From Microbispora hainanensis (lineage in GTDB: Bacteria > Actinomycetota > Actinomycetes > Streptosporangiales > Streptosporangiaceae), in the NCBI RefSeq assembly GCF_036186745.1, contig NZ_CP108086.1, positions 1,178,001-1,242,000 on the forward strand: a stretch of DNA of 64,000 nt, given 5' to 3'. A program made the translations under genes and the position numbers. Position 1 is the stretch's first letter, and each line of letters begins with the position of its first letter. This document shows positions 53,267 through 60,752 of this stretch, in pieces. The notes under the pieces are model-generated. The model was not told the DNA's origin and searched no databases. It was given only the letters and a program-made list of their open reading frames with translations.

Positions 53267-54724
53267 TCAGACGATCTTGCCGGACCAGTTCTTCGCGGCG
53301 GTCTTGTAGACGGCCAGGGTCTCACCGTCGAAGTACGGCGAAACGCTGGTGTCGATGCGCTTGTTGCCGTCGGTGTCGGAGACCGCGATGGTCACACCGT
53401 TCAGGTAACCAAGCCGCTTGGCGCTGCTGTAGCGGTAGAGCCAGGACGAGCCGATGGCGCCCTCACCGGTGAAGGAGGACTTGATGCCGATCAGCTCCTC
53501 GGCCTTCATCGACGGCGCGGCCGCCTTGAAGGTCTTGCCGTACGACCACTTGAGGGTCTTGCCGGAGAAGGCGTGGTTGCCGTCCGGGTGCGAGCCGCTC
53601 GGGTAGCCGAACACGAACGTGCCGCTGCCGATCTTCTGGTTGTACGCCAGGCCCTGGCCGCCCACGTTGGAGCCCAGGGTGCCGACGTCCTTCAGACCGA
53701 TCGACAGAGCCCGGCCGGTCAGGCGGTAGTCGACGTCGTAGTTGATCCAGTAGGTGCGGACGACGTACTTGTCGCCCTTCTTCAGGTAGAACGCCTTGCC
53801 GTCACGGGACTGCTTGCCCTCTTCCCAGCCACGCGGCTTGAAGCGGTACTCCTTGTCCGTGACGCCGGTGCCCTCCTTGAAGGGACCGTCGGCCGGGGTG
53901 CCCTCGGGGTTGAGCTTCTTCCAGTCGTCCCGCTTGACGTAGACCTTCTGCGAGTCGCGGGTGCCCTCCTTGACCACATGGGCGGTGTCGACCACGGGCT
54001 GGATGGTCACGTGCGAGTAGGCCTTGTCGCGGTCGAGCTTGGCCTTGGCCCGCTGAGCCTCACGGAGGGTCTCGTAGGTCCGGTTGTAGCTCTTGCCCGA
54101 GGCGCTGGTGGGCAGGACGCCGTTGTAGACGGTCACGAACGCGTAGTCGCGGTCGCCGTCCTCGTAGACGTCGAAGTCGTAGTGGGTGTACGCGGTCTTG
54201 CCCACGTAGATGCCCCACGGCGTCTTGCCGTTGTAGTAACCCGGGACGAAGACCCACTTGTCCAGGGTCGCCTTGTTGCTCTTGGTGTCGTACACGCAAT
54301 GGCCGGCGGTCGCCACCAGGTTCTTGTACTGGCTCTGCACGGAGGTCGCCGAGCACCAGTGCGGCTTCTTGTCCGCGCCGATGAAGAACACCTTGCCGGT
54401 GGTCTTCGGCAGGTTCACGTTCTTCGACGTGCCGGAGGAGGCCTTCTTGTCACCGCTGGAGCCGACCACGCCGGCCTTGGTGTCGGCGGAGGCGCCGCCA
54501 GTGGACACGTGCTTGGTGGGGACCGTGGTCTCCACCGCGTACGGCGTCGCGTTGACCAGGTTGGCCTTGTTCTGGCCGTACCAGAACGCGGCGACCTGCT
54601 GGGCGGCGAAGTTCGTGCTGGCCAGGGTGTCGTGCGGAACGGAGTCCGCGTGGGCGGGGGTGGCGACGGCCGCAGAGGCCAGCAGGCCGACCGCGATGCC
54701 GCCGAGGGTGAGGGTGCGCTTCAA
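53267..54724 (-). CDS. P8: secreted trypsin-fold protein lacking the catalytic Ser, inverted copy
   Basis: This 485-residue pre-protein is the only leftward copy. His and Asp are kept; residue 424 is Ile (GEGAIGSSW). It is a mosaic: the N-terminal part (FWYGQNKANLVNATPY, ETTVPTKHVSTGGAS) is like P2-P4, while the insert and following 60 residues are almost identical to P7. TTG at 54724 with GGGAG is chosen; the open frame to 55024 is only the leader. It sits inside the otherwise conserved rsmA-ispE interval. Confidence 0.88.
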   Translation of the reverse strand: MKRTLTLGGIAVGLLASAAVATPAHADSVPHDTLASTNFAAQQVAAFWYGQNKANLVNATPYAVETTVPTKHVSTGGASADTKAGVVGSSGDKKASSGTSKNVNLPKTTGKVFFIGADKKPHWCSATSVQSQYKNLVATAGHCVYDTKSNKATLDKWVFVPGYYNGKTPWGIYVGKTAYTHYDFDVYEDGDRDYAFVTVYNGVLPTSASGKSYNRTYETLREAQRAKAKLDRDKAYSHVTIQPVVDTAHVVKEGTRDSQKVYVKRDDWKKLNPEGTPADGPFKEGTGVTDKEYRFKPRGWEEGKQSRDGKAFYLKKGDKYVVRTYWINYDVDYRLTGRALSIGLKDVGTLGSNVGGQGLAYNQKIGSGTFVFGYPSGSHPDGNHAFSGKTLKWSYGKTFKAAAPSMKAEELIGIKSSFTGEGAIGSSWLYRYSSAKRLGYLNGVTIAVSDTDGNKRIDTSVSPYFDGETLAVYKTAAKNWSGKIV

Positions 54725-54795
54725 CTTACTACTCCCTGGTCTGATCGTCGGGCGCCATTGCGCCCCATCCGTCAGTAAAGGACGGCTAAAAGCTA
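54725..54795 (-). promoter_or_regulatory. P8 leader: conserved hairpin
   Basis: On the minus strand TTTACTGACGGAT precedes GGGCGC/GCGCCC (54765-54750, loop AATG), a shifted but fully paired version of the array hairpin, then CGATCAGACCAGGGAG. GATAGCTTTT upstream matches the -10-like box. Confidence 0.65.
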
Positions 54796-54904
54796 TCTGA
54801 GGATTTGCTGTCAGTGACCGCCCTAGTGGTTTTCGGTCTGAGCCACCCGTCAAGATCTCGACCGTCGCCGCCGCCCGCACCCTCTCGGCGGCCGTCACGT
54901 TTTC

Positions 54905-54985
54905 GCTGATCACACGGGCCGCCGTCGCCGCCTTGTCACGAATTGTCACTGATCGACACATGTGCTCGGTGTGATGTAAATCACA
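54905..54985 (-). promoter_or_regulatory. CRP-type site plus TGATCAGC box upstream of P8
   Basis: On the minus strand TGTGATTTACATCACA (54985-54970) is followed by TGATCAGC (54912-54905), 73 bp start to start, the same geometry as in the rightward copies. Confidence 0.82.
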
Positions 54986-55034
54986 CTTCTTCGATGGAAC
55001 GGATCTCCCGTCGATCACGTCCAAATTGGCCCGA

Positions 55035-55250
55035 TCAACGGGGTCGCCGCCACCGCCAGTTCAGCTCGCCCGGCTCCGGAGCCGGGCCGGGGAAAGCACC
55101 CCCATCGACCCCCTCTTCGGCGGCTCTCGCGATACCGGCCAGCGCCATCGCCAGGAAGCGCCGCCGCAGCTCGCGCGTGCGTTCGGGGTCGGGCACGCGT
55201 ACGGCGGCGCACCCCTCCAGCACAAGGCCGAAGTCGTCGGCGACCAGGTC
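55035..55250 (-). pseudogene. C-terminal remnant of a TetR-like regulator
   Basis: The minus strand reads DLVADDFGLVLEGCAAV...RRRFLAMALAGIARAA...FPGPAPEPGELNWRWR and a stop, like the last 70 residues of TetR-family proteins. The DNA-binding domain is absent: the frame upstream becomes unrelated sequence near 55250. Low-confidence family call. Confidence 0.4.
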
Positions 55251-55592
55251 GCGGCGCTGGACGACTCGGCCCGCGCCTGGGCGACGGTGGACGACGACGC
55301 CGAGCAGGTGCCGGTGCCGCTCCCCCAGGGCCCCATGCCTGCGTGGCTCGCGGCCGGCGCGTGCGCGCTCGACGCGGCGGTGCACGCCTGGGACATCGCC
55401 GTGGCCACCGGGCGGCCCTCGCCGCTCACCCCAGAGATGGCCGTGCCCTTGATGGAGGTCGCCACCCGGATCGTCGAACCCCTCCGGGCCTACGGCGCGT
55501 ACGCTCCCGCCATCGAAACCGGCGACGATGCCCGCGACGATGCCGGCGCGGTGGCCGCGCTGCTGGCCTACCTCGGCCGCCGGCCGATCTGA
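55233..55592 (+). pseudogene. C-terminal remnant of a TIGR03086-family (DinB/mycothiol-dependent-like) protein
   Basis: From about 55236 the plus strand reads GDQVAALDDSARAWATVDD...PQGPMPAWLAAGACALDAAVHAWDIAVATGR and AYLGRRP to a stop, the C-terminal two-thirds of TIGR03086 metal-binding proteins. The N-terminal helix with the first metal His is missing; an ATG at 55026 would give only unrelated residues. It abuts the divergent tetR remnant, so one deletion probably removed both 5' ends. Confidence 0.5.
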
Positions 55593-55609
55593 ACCGGTTC
55601 CAACCGGTT

Positions 55610-56464
55610 CTAGGTCGCCGCCGCGGCCCGCTGCTCGGCGATGCGGGCGAAGTCCTCGATCTTCAGTTGCTCTCCGCGGGCCGAGGGGTCGATCCCCGCT
55701 CCGAGCAGGGCCTTCTCGGCGGCGGCCGCCGTACCGGCCCAGGAGGCGAGCGCGGCCCGCAGCGTCTTGCGGCGCTGCGCGAACGCCGCGTCGACGGCGG
55801 CGAACACCTCCCGCCGGGTCGCCGTCGTCACCGGCGGCTCCCGCCGTACGAGCGAGACCAGGCCGGAGTCGACGTTCGGCGCGGGCCAGAAGACGTTGCG
55901 CCCGACCGGGCCGACCCGGCGCACCTCCGCATACCAGGCGGCCTTCACCGAGGGAACGCCGTAGATGCGCGACCCCGGCGTCGCGGCGAGCCGGTCGGCG
56001 ACCTCCGACTGCACCATCACCAGCCCGCGCCGCAGCGACGGCAGCACCTCCAGCAGGTGCAGCACGACCGGCACTGACACGTTGTAGGGCAGGTTCGCGA
56101 CCAGCGCGGTCGGCTCGGTGCCGAGCTCGACCGGCCCGACCTTGAGGGCGTCGGCGTGCACCACCTTCAGCCGGCCGGCCACCTCGGGGGCCCGCTCGGC
56201 GACCGTCAGCGGCAACTGCTCCGCCAGCACCGGGTCGATCTCCACGGCGACGACCTCGGCGACCTCCGGGAGCAGGGCGAGGGTGAGCGAGCCGAGGCCC
56301 GGCCCGACCTCGATCGCCACGTCGTGCGGCTCGACGCCGGCGAGCCGGACGATCCGGCGGACGGTGCCGCCGTCGATCACGAAGTTCTGCCCCAGCTTCT
56401 TCGTCGGCCGGATGTTCAGCTTCTCCGCGAGTGCGCGCACTTCGACCGGCCCGAGCAGACTCAT
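55610..56464 (-). CDS. rsmA: 16S rRNA (adenine1518/1519-N6) dimethyltransferase
   Basis: RsmA/KsgA dimethylates two adenines near the 3' end of 16S rRNA. The 284-residue protein has [18 protein letters not shown], the SAM loop [13 protein letters not shown] and the catalytic [10 protein letters not shown]. It starts with ATG 19 bp after tatD. Loss of this enzyme gives kasugamycin resistance in other bacteria. Confidence 0.95.
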   Translation of the reverse strand: MSLLGPVEVRALAEKLNIRPTKKLGQNFVIDGGTVRRIVRLAGVEPHDVAIEVGPGLGSLTLALLPEVAEVVAVEIDPVLAEQLPLTVAERAPEVAGRLKVVHADALKVGPVELGTEPTALVANLPYNVSVPVVLHLLEVLPSLRRGLVMVQSEVADRLAATPGSRIYGVPSVKAAWYAEVRRVGPVGRNVFWPAPNVDSGLVSLVRREPPVTTATRREVFAAVDAAFAQRRKTLRAALASWAGTAAAAEKALLGAGIDPSARGEQLKIEDFARIAEQRAAAAT

Positions 56465-56483
56465 GCCTCCAGTGTCTCCCGCG

Positions 56484-57341
56484 CTACCAGGCGCCGAAGA
56501 CGGTCTCGCCGTTGGCCGTGATCCGGGCGGCGAGGTCGGCGAGGTCCATGCCCTTGACCTCGGCGAGGCAGCGGAGCGTCAGCGGGATCAGGTAGGGCGC
56601 GTTGGGCTTGCCCCGGTGCGGCGTCGGCGGCAGGTAGGGCGCGTCGGTCTCGACCAGGATCAGCTCGGGCGGCGCCACCGCCGCCGCCTCGCGCAGATAT
56701 CCGGCGTTCTTGTACGTCACCGGGCCGGAGAACGACATGAAATAACCGGCGTCCACACACCGCTTGGCCATCTCGGCGTCGCCCGAGAAGCTGTGGAAGA
56801 CGACCACGTCGGGCGCGCCCTGGTCGGCGAGCACGGCGAGCACGTCGTCGTGCGCGTCGCGGTCGTGGATCACCAGGGCCCTGCCGGTCCGCTTGGCGAT
56901 CTCGATGTGCGCGCGGAAGCTCGCGTGCTGGTCGTCCTTCGACGCCCAGTCGCGGAAGTAGTCGAGGCCGGTCTCCCCGACCGCCCGCACGTCCGGCCGC
57001 CGCGCGAGGTCCTCGATCTCGGCGAGGACCTCGGGCGTGGCGGCGTGCGCCTCGTTGGGGTGGATGGCCACGGCCGCGTAGACGTCCCGGTGCCGACCCG
57101 CCACCTCGGCGTTCCACCGGGAGGACGGCAGGTCGTATCCGACCGTCACCAGCCGCGTCACGCCGACCGACTTCGCCTCGGCGAGGATCGACTCGACGCT
57201 CGCCCCGGCGGCCTGGGCCGCCAGCGCGACCGGGTCACCCGAGGACGCCTGCCGGTTGCCGACCATGATGTCCAGGTGGCAGTGGCTGTCGAAGACCTCA
57301 CCCGGCAGCGCCTCGGGCGGCGCGGGACGCTCACGCGACAT
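56484..57341 (-). CDS. tatD: TatD family metal-dependent DNase
   Basis: This 285-residue TIM-barrel hydrolase has all ligand motifs: DSHCHLD, the bridging Glu in [23 protein letters not shown] and VETDAPYL. The family acts as 3'-5' exonucleases in DNA repair and breakdown. ATG 57341 lies 2 bp after the metG stop, so it is coupled to metG; the longer frame is a metG shadow. No rpf gene, often found next in actinomycetes, is present. Confidence 0.93.
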   Translation of the reverse strand: MSRERPAPPEALPGEVFDSHCHLDIMVGNRQASSGDPVALAAQAAGASVESILAEAKSVGVTRLVTVGYDLPSSRWNAEVAGRHRDVYAAVAIHPNEAHAATPEVLAEIEDLARRPDVRAVGETGLDYFRDWASKDDQHASFRAHIEIAKRTGRALVIHDRDAHDDVLAVLADQGAPDVVVFHSFSGDAEMAKRCVDAGYFMSFSGPVTYKNAGYLREAAAVAPPELILVETDAPYLPPTPHRGKPNAPYLIPLTLRCLAEVKGMDLADLAARITANGETVFGAW

Positions 57342-57343
57342 GG

Positions 57344-58930
57344 TCAGGCGTTCTCCAGCCTCGGGAAGAGGATCTCGCCCTTGACGACCTGCGCCCCGGC
57401 GGGCAGCTTGCCCCAGGTGGCGACATCGGCGATCCGCTGGTCGGCGAGCGCGCCGAGGTGCGGCTCCGCCCCGAGGGACGCCCACAGCTTCTCGCTGGTG
57501 GCGGGCATGACCGGGTTGAGCAGCACCGCTATCGCGCGCAGCGACTCGGCCGCCGTGTAGAGGATCGTGGCGAGCCGCGCCTGGCCCTCGGGCGAGGCGT
57601 CCTTGGCGACCTTCCACGGCGCCTGGTCGCTCAGGTAGCCGTTGACCTGCTTGACGAAGTCGAAGATCGCGCCGATGCCGCCCGCGAAGTCGAGGTTGTC
57701 GCCGATCGCGGTGTCCGCCTGGGCCACCGCCGCGGCCAGGCCGTCCGCGATCGCCTGCTCGGCCGGGCCCGTGTCCTTCGCCTCCGGCAGCACGCCGTCG
57801 AAGTACTTGCCGATCATCGCGGCGACCCGGGACGCCAGGTTGCCGAAGTCGTTGGCGAGCTCGGAGGTGTAGCGCGCGGAGAAGTCCTCCCAGGAGAACG
57901 AGCCGTCCTGGCCGAACGGGATCGCCCGCAGGAAGTAGTAGCGGTAGGCGTCCACGCCGAAGTGGCTCGTCAGGTCACGCGGCGAGATGCCGGTGAGGTT
58001 GGACTTGCTCATCTTCTCGCCGCCGACCAGGAGCCAGCCGTTGGCGAAGATCTTGCGCGGCAGCGGCAGGTTGTTGGCCATCAACATGGCCGGCCAGATC
58101 GCCGCGTGGAACCGCAGGATGTCCTTGCCGACCAGATGGACGTTCGCCGGCCAGGTGTCGTCGAACTTCGCCTGGTCGGAGCCGTAGCCGACGGCCGTGG
58201 CGTAGTTGAGCAGCGCGTCGATCCACACGTAGATGACGTGCTTGGGGTCCCAGGGAATCGGGACGCCCCAGTCGAAGGTCGAGCGCGAGATCGACAGGTC
58301 CTGCAGGCCCTGCTTCACCAGCTGCACGATCTCGTTGCGCGCCGAGGCGGGCTGGATGAAGTCGGGGTTCTGCTCGTAGTGCTCCAGCAGGCGCGGGCCG
58401 TACGCGGAGAGCCGGAAGAAGTAGTTCTCCTCCTTCAGCCACTCGACCGGGCGCTTGTGGATCGGGCACAGGTCGCCCTCCAGCAGGTCGCCGGGCGACT
58501 TGTACTCCTCGCACCCGACGCAGTAGGGGCCCTCGTATTCGCCCTTGTAGATCTCGCCCTTGTCGTACAGGTCCTGCACGAACTCCTGCACGCGGTCGGT
58601 GTGGCGCGGCTCGGTGGTGCGGATGAAGTCGTCGTTGGCGATCTGGAGGTGCTCCCAGAGCGGCTTCCAGGCGTCCTCGACGAGCTTGTCGCACCACTCC
58701 TGCGGCGAGACGCCGTTCGCCTCGGCCGTGCGCATGATCTTCTGACCGTGCTCGTCCGTGCCCGTGAGGTACCACACCTTCTCGCCGCGCTGGCGGTGCC
58801 AGCGGGTGAGCACGTCGCCCGCGACGGTCGTGTAGGCGTGGCCCAGGTGCGGGGCGTCGTTGACGTAGTAGATCGGCGTCGTCACGTAGAACGCCGACTC
58901 CCCGGATGCAGTCGTTCCTGTAGCCGCCAT
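57344..58930 (-). CDS. metG: Methionyl-tRNA synthetase
   Basis: This 528-residue class I synthetase has YVNDAPHLGHAYT (HIGH), KMSKSN, a zinc-binding loop CVGCEEYKS...CPIHKRP and the anticodon-binding helical domain. No C-terminal tRNA-binding (OB-fold) domain is present. It heads the metG-tatD-rsmA operon. The downstream neighbour of metG on the other side is a glycosyltransferase on the same strand, 193 bp away. Confidence 0.96.
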   Translation of the reverse strand: MAATGTTASGESAFYVTTPIYYVNDAPHLGHAYTTVAGDVLTRWHRQRGEKVWYLTGTDEHGQKIMRTAEANGVSPQEWCDKLVEDAWKPLWEHLQIANDDFIRTTEPRHTDRVQEFVQDLYDKGEIYKGEYEGPYCVGCEEYKSPGDLLEGDLCPIHKRPVEWLKEENYFFRLSAYGPRLLEHYEQNPDFIQPASARNEIVQLVKQGLQDLSISRSTFDWGVPIPWDPKHVIYVWIDALLNYATAVGYGSDQAKFDDTWPANVHLVGKDILRFHAAIWPAMLMANNLPLPRKIFANGWLLVGGEKMSKSNLTGISPRDLTSHFGVDAYRYYFLRAIPFGQDGSFSWEDFSARYTSELANDFGNLASRVAAMIGKYFDGVLPEAKDTGPAEQAIADGLAAAVAQADTAIGDNLDFAGGIGAIFDFVKQVNGYLSDQAPWKVAKDASPEGQARLATILYTAAESLRAIAVLLNPVMPATSEKLWASLGAEPHLGALADQRIADVATWGKLPAGAQVVKGEILFPRLENA

Positions 58931-59123
58931 GTGCGAATCCTATCGGCCCCGGAGAGATGACTCCCCGGGTTGAACCGCCGTACGCCGCGCCCGGACGCGG
59001 GGCGAGCGCCACGCGCGCCGCGGAGACCTCGTCAGCGCGGGACGCGCGCCACGGAGGCCCTGTCAGCGCGGCGCGCGCGCCGCGGGCACGGTCGGCGCGG
59101 ACACCGTGCCGGCGCGGCGCGTG

Positions 59124-60365
59124 TCAGGCCACGGACTCGCGGTCGGCCACGGTCTCGGCCTCGCGGCTGACGGCCTCGGCGGCCTCCTCGGCCGCGGACG
59201 CCGCGATGTCGACCGGGTTCTCCCGCGTACGGCGGATGCCGAGGATGCTGATGAACAGCGACGCGAAGATCGTCTGGAAGCTCATGATGAACGCGGTCGC
59301 CGACGGCACGACGAGGCGCAGCGACTCGGCCGGGATCAGCTCGCCGAAGCCCTTGCCGCCCCAGTGGGCGAGCGAGGCCACCAGGCCCGCGAGACCGGCC
59401 ACGGCCAGCGCGCCACCCGCGAGCAGGCCCTTCTCCAGCGTGACGACGTCGACCAGCCTGCGGATGCGCCGGTCCTCGGGGAGGAAGCCCTCCTCGGCCG
59501 CGTACACCTTGGTGAACAGCGCGAACAGGACGGCCTGGAAGCCGATGACCACCATCGCGGACGCGCCGACCAGCGTGTCGACGTCGAAGGCGAGCTTGCC
59601 GATGTAGACCGGGCCGAACGAGAGCACGGCCCCGGCGACCAGGCCGAGGCTCATCAGCACCAGGCCCGGGATGAAGAACAGCCAGCGCGGGCTGTACAGC
59701 ATCAGGAAGCGCAGGTGGCGCCAGCCGTCCCGCCAGGAGCGCAGGTGCGGCGGGCGGGAGCGGCCGTCGGGCGACAGGGTGGTGGGCACCTCGCGGACGT
59801 CGAGCCCCTGCAGCGTGGCCTTCACCACCATCTCGGAGGCGAACTCCATGCCCCCGGTCTGGAGCCCCAGCCGCAGGATCGAGTCGCGGCGGAAGCCGCG
59901 CAGCCCGCAGTGGAAGTCGCCGATCTCGCTGGGGAAGAACAGCCGGCCGATGAACGACAGGACCGGGTTGCCCAGGTAACGGTGGAGCGGGGGCATGGCC
60001 CCCGGAGCGATGCCGCCGCGGAACCGGTTGCCCATGACCAGCTCGGCGCCGTCCCGGAGCTGCTCGACGAAGGGCATCAGGTTCGTGAAGTCGTAGGAGT
60101 CGTCGGCGTCGCCCATGATGACGTACTTGCCGCGGGCGGCACGGATGCCGCCGATCAGGGCGTTGCCGTAACCCTTCTCGTCAATATGGACAACCCGGGC
60201 GCCCGCGTCGCGGGCAAGCTGTTGGGAGCCGTCCGTACTGCCGTTGTCGGCGATGACCACCTCGCCGTCTATTCCGTTCTCGCGCATGCAGGTGAGAGCC
60301 TTGCGAACACAGATCTCAACGGTCTCGGCCTCATTGAGGCATGGCATGACAACGGTAAGTTCCAC
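59124..60365 (-). CDS. Family 2 glycosyltransferase with C-terminal membrane domain
   Basis: The 413-residue protein has an N-terminal GT-A domain (about 1-230) resembling polyprenyl-phosphate mannosyl/glucosyltransferases: VVMPCLNEAETVE, ADNGSTDGSQ, MGDADDSYD, GNRF, DFHCGLRGF. Four membrane segments follow (about 235-385) and a Glu/Ala-rich tail. It probably loads a sugar on a lipid carrier that a GT-C enzyme uses; two GT-C-like genes lie nearby (60752 and 63435). Its target glycan is unknown. Confidence 0.85.
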   Translation of the reverse strand: MELTVVMPCLNEAETVEICVRKALTCMRENGIDGEVVIADNGSTDGSQQLARDAGARVVHIDEKGYGNALIGGIRAARGKYVIMGDADDSYDFTNLMPFVEQLRDGAELVMGNRFRGGIAPGAMPPLHRYLGNPVLSFIGRLFFPSEIGDFHCGLRGFRRDSILRLGLQTGGMEFASEMVVKATLQGLDVREVPTTLSPDGRSRPPHLRSWRDGWRHLRFLMLYSPRWLFFIPGLVLMSLGLVAGAVLSFGPVYIGKLAFDVDTLVGASAMVVIGFQAVLFALFTKVYAAEEGFLPEDRRIRRLVDVVTLEKGLLAGGALAVAGLAGLVASLAHWGGKGFGELIPAESLRLVVPSATAFIMSFQTIFASLFISILGIRRTRENPVDIAASAAEEAAEAVSREAETVADRESVA

Positions 60366-60461
60366 GTCGCAACTCCTCGCATATGACGGCAGGACACCAA
60401 TGATGCCCGCTTCCCCGTAGCGCCCGAGTCAAGTCCGTGAAACGGCTGGCATTCTGTAACC

Positions 60462-60752
60462 GTGACTCCACCCACCGCTGGGGCGGCGGGCTCCCCGCGT
60501 CGCCGGCCAAGCGGCGTCGCAGAGGACGAGCCCGGCCCGGAGAATTCTCAGCGCGCCGGCCACGTCGGCGTGCAGGGTATGCCCACAGGTGACGGGCCGG
60601 AACTCCGCCCGGGTGGCGGGGCTCCCGGTGGCGCGGTTCTCCCGCGCCGCACGCCCGTGGGCGTTCCATGGAAGGCACCGGCGACATTCGAGGGGAGGAA
60701 GCGCGGACTCATCCGCCGGTTGGAGCAGGCGGTCGAATCCGCGCGACTGTGA
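60462..60752 (+). CDS. Small Pro/Gly/Arg-rich protein of unknown function, coupled to the next gene
   Basis: A 96-residue frame starts with GTG 60462 and ends with TGA overlapping the following ATG by one base (TGATG), which is why I list it. It is Pro/Gly/Arg-rich at first and ends with a plausible amphipathic helix (GRKRGLIRRLEQAVESARL). No known family; it may be a leader that couples translation to the membrane protein, or not a gene. Confidence 0.35.
   Translation: MTPPTAGAAGSPRRRPSGVAEDEPGPENSQRAGHVGVQGMPTGDGPELRPGGGAPGGAVLPRRTPVGVPWKAPATFEGRKRGLIRRLEQAVESARL

Noticed and set aside
55026..55592. Intact gene of 188 residues starting at ATG 55026
   Set aside because: The first 70 residues are unrelated to the family and lie antisense to a TetR-like C-terminus; a truncated remnant explains the data better.
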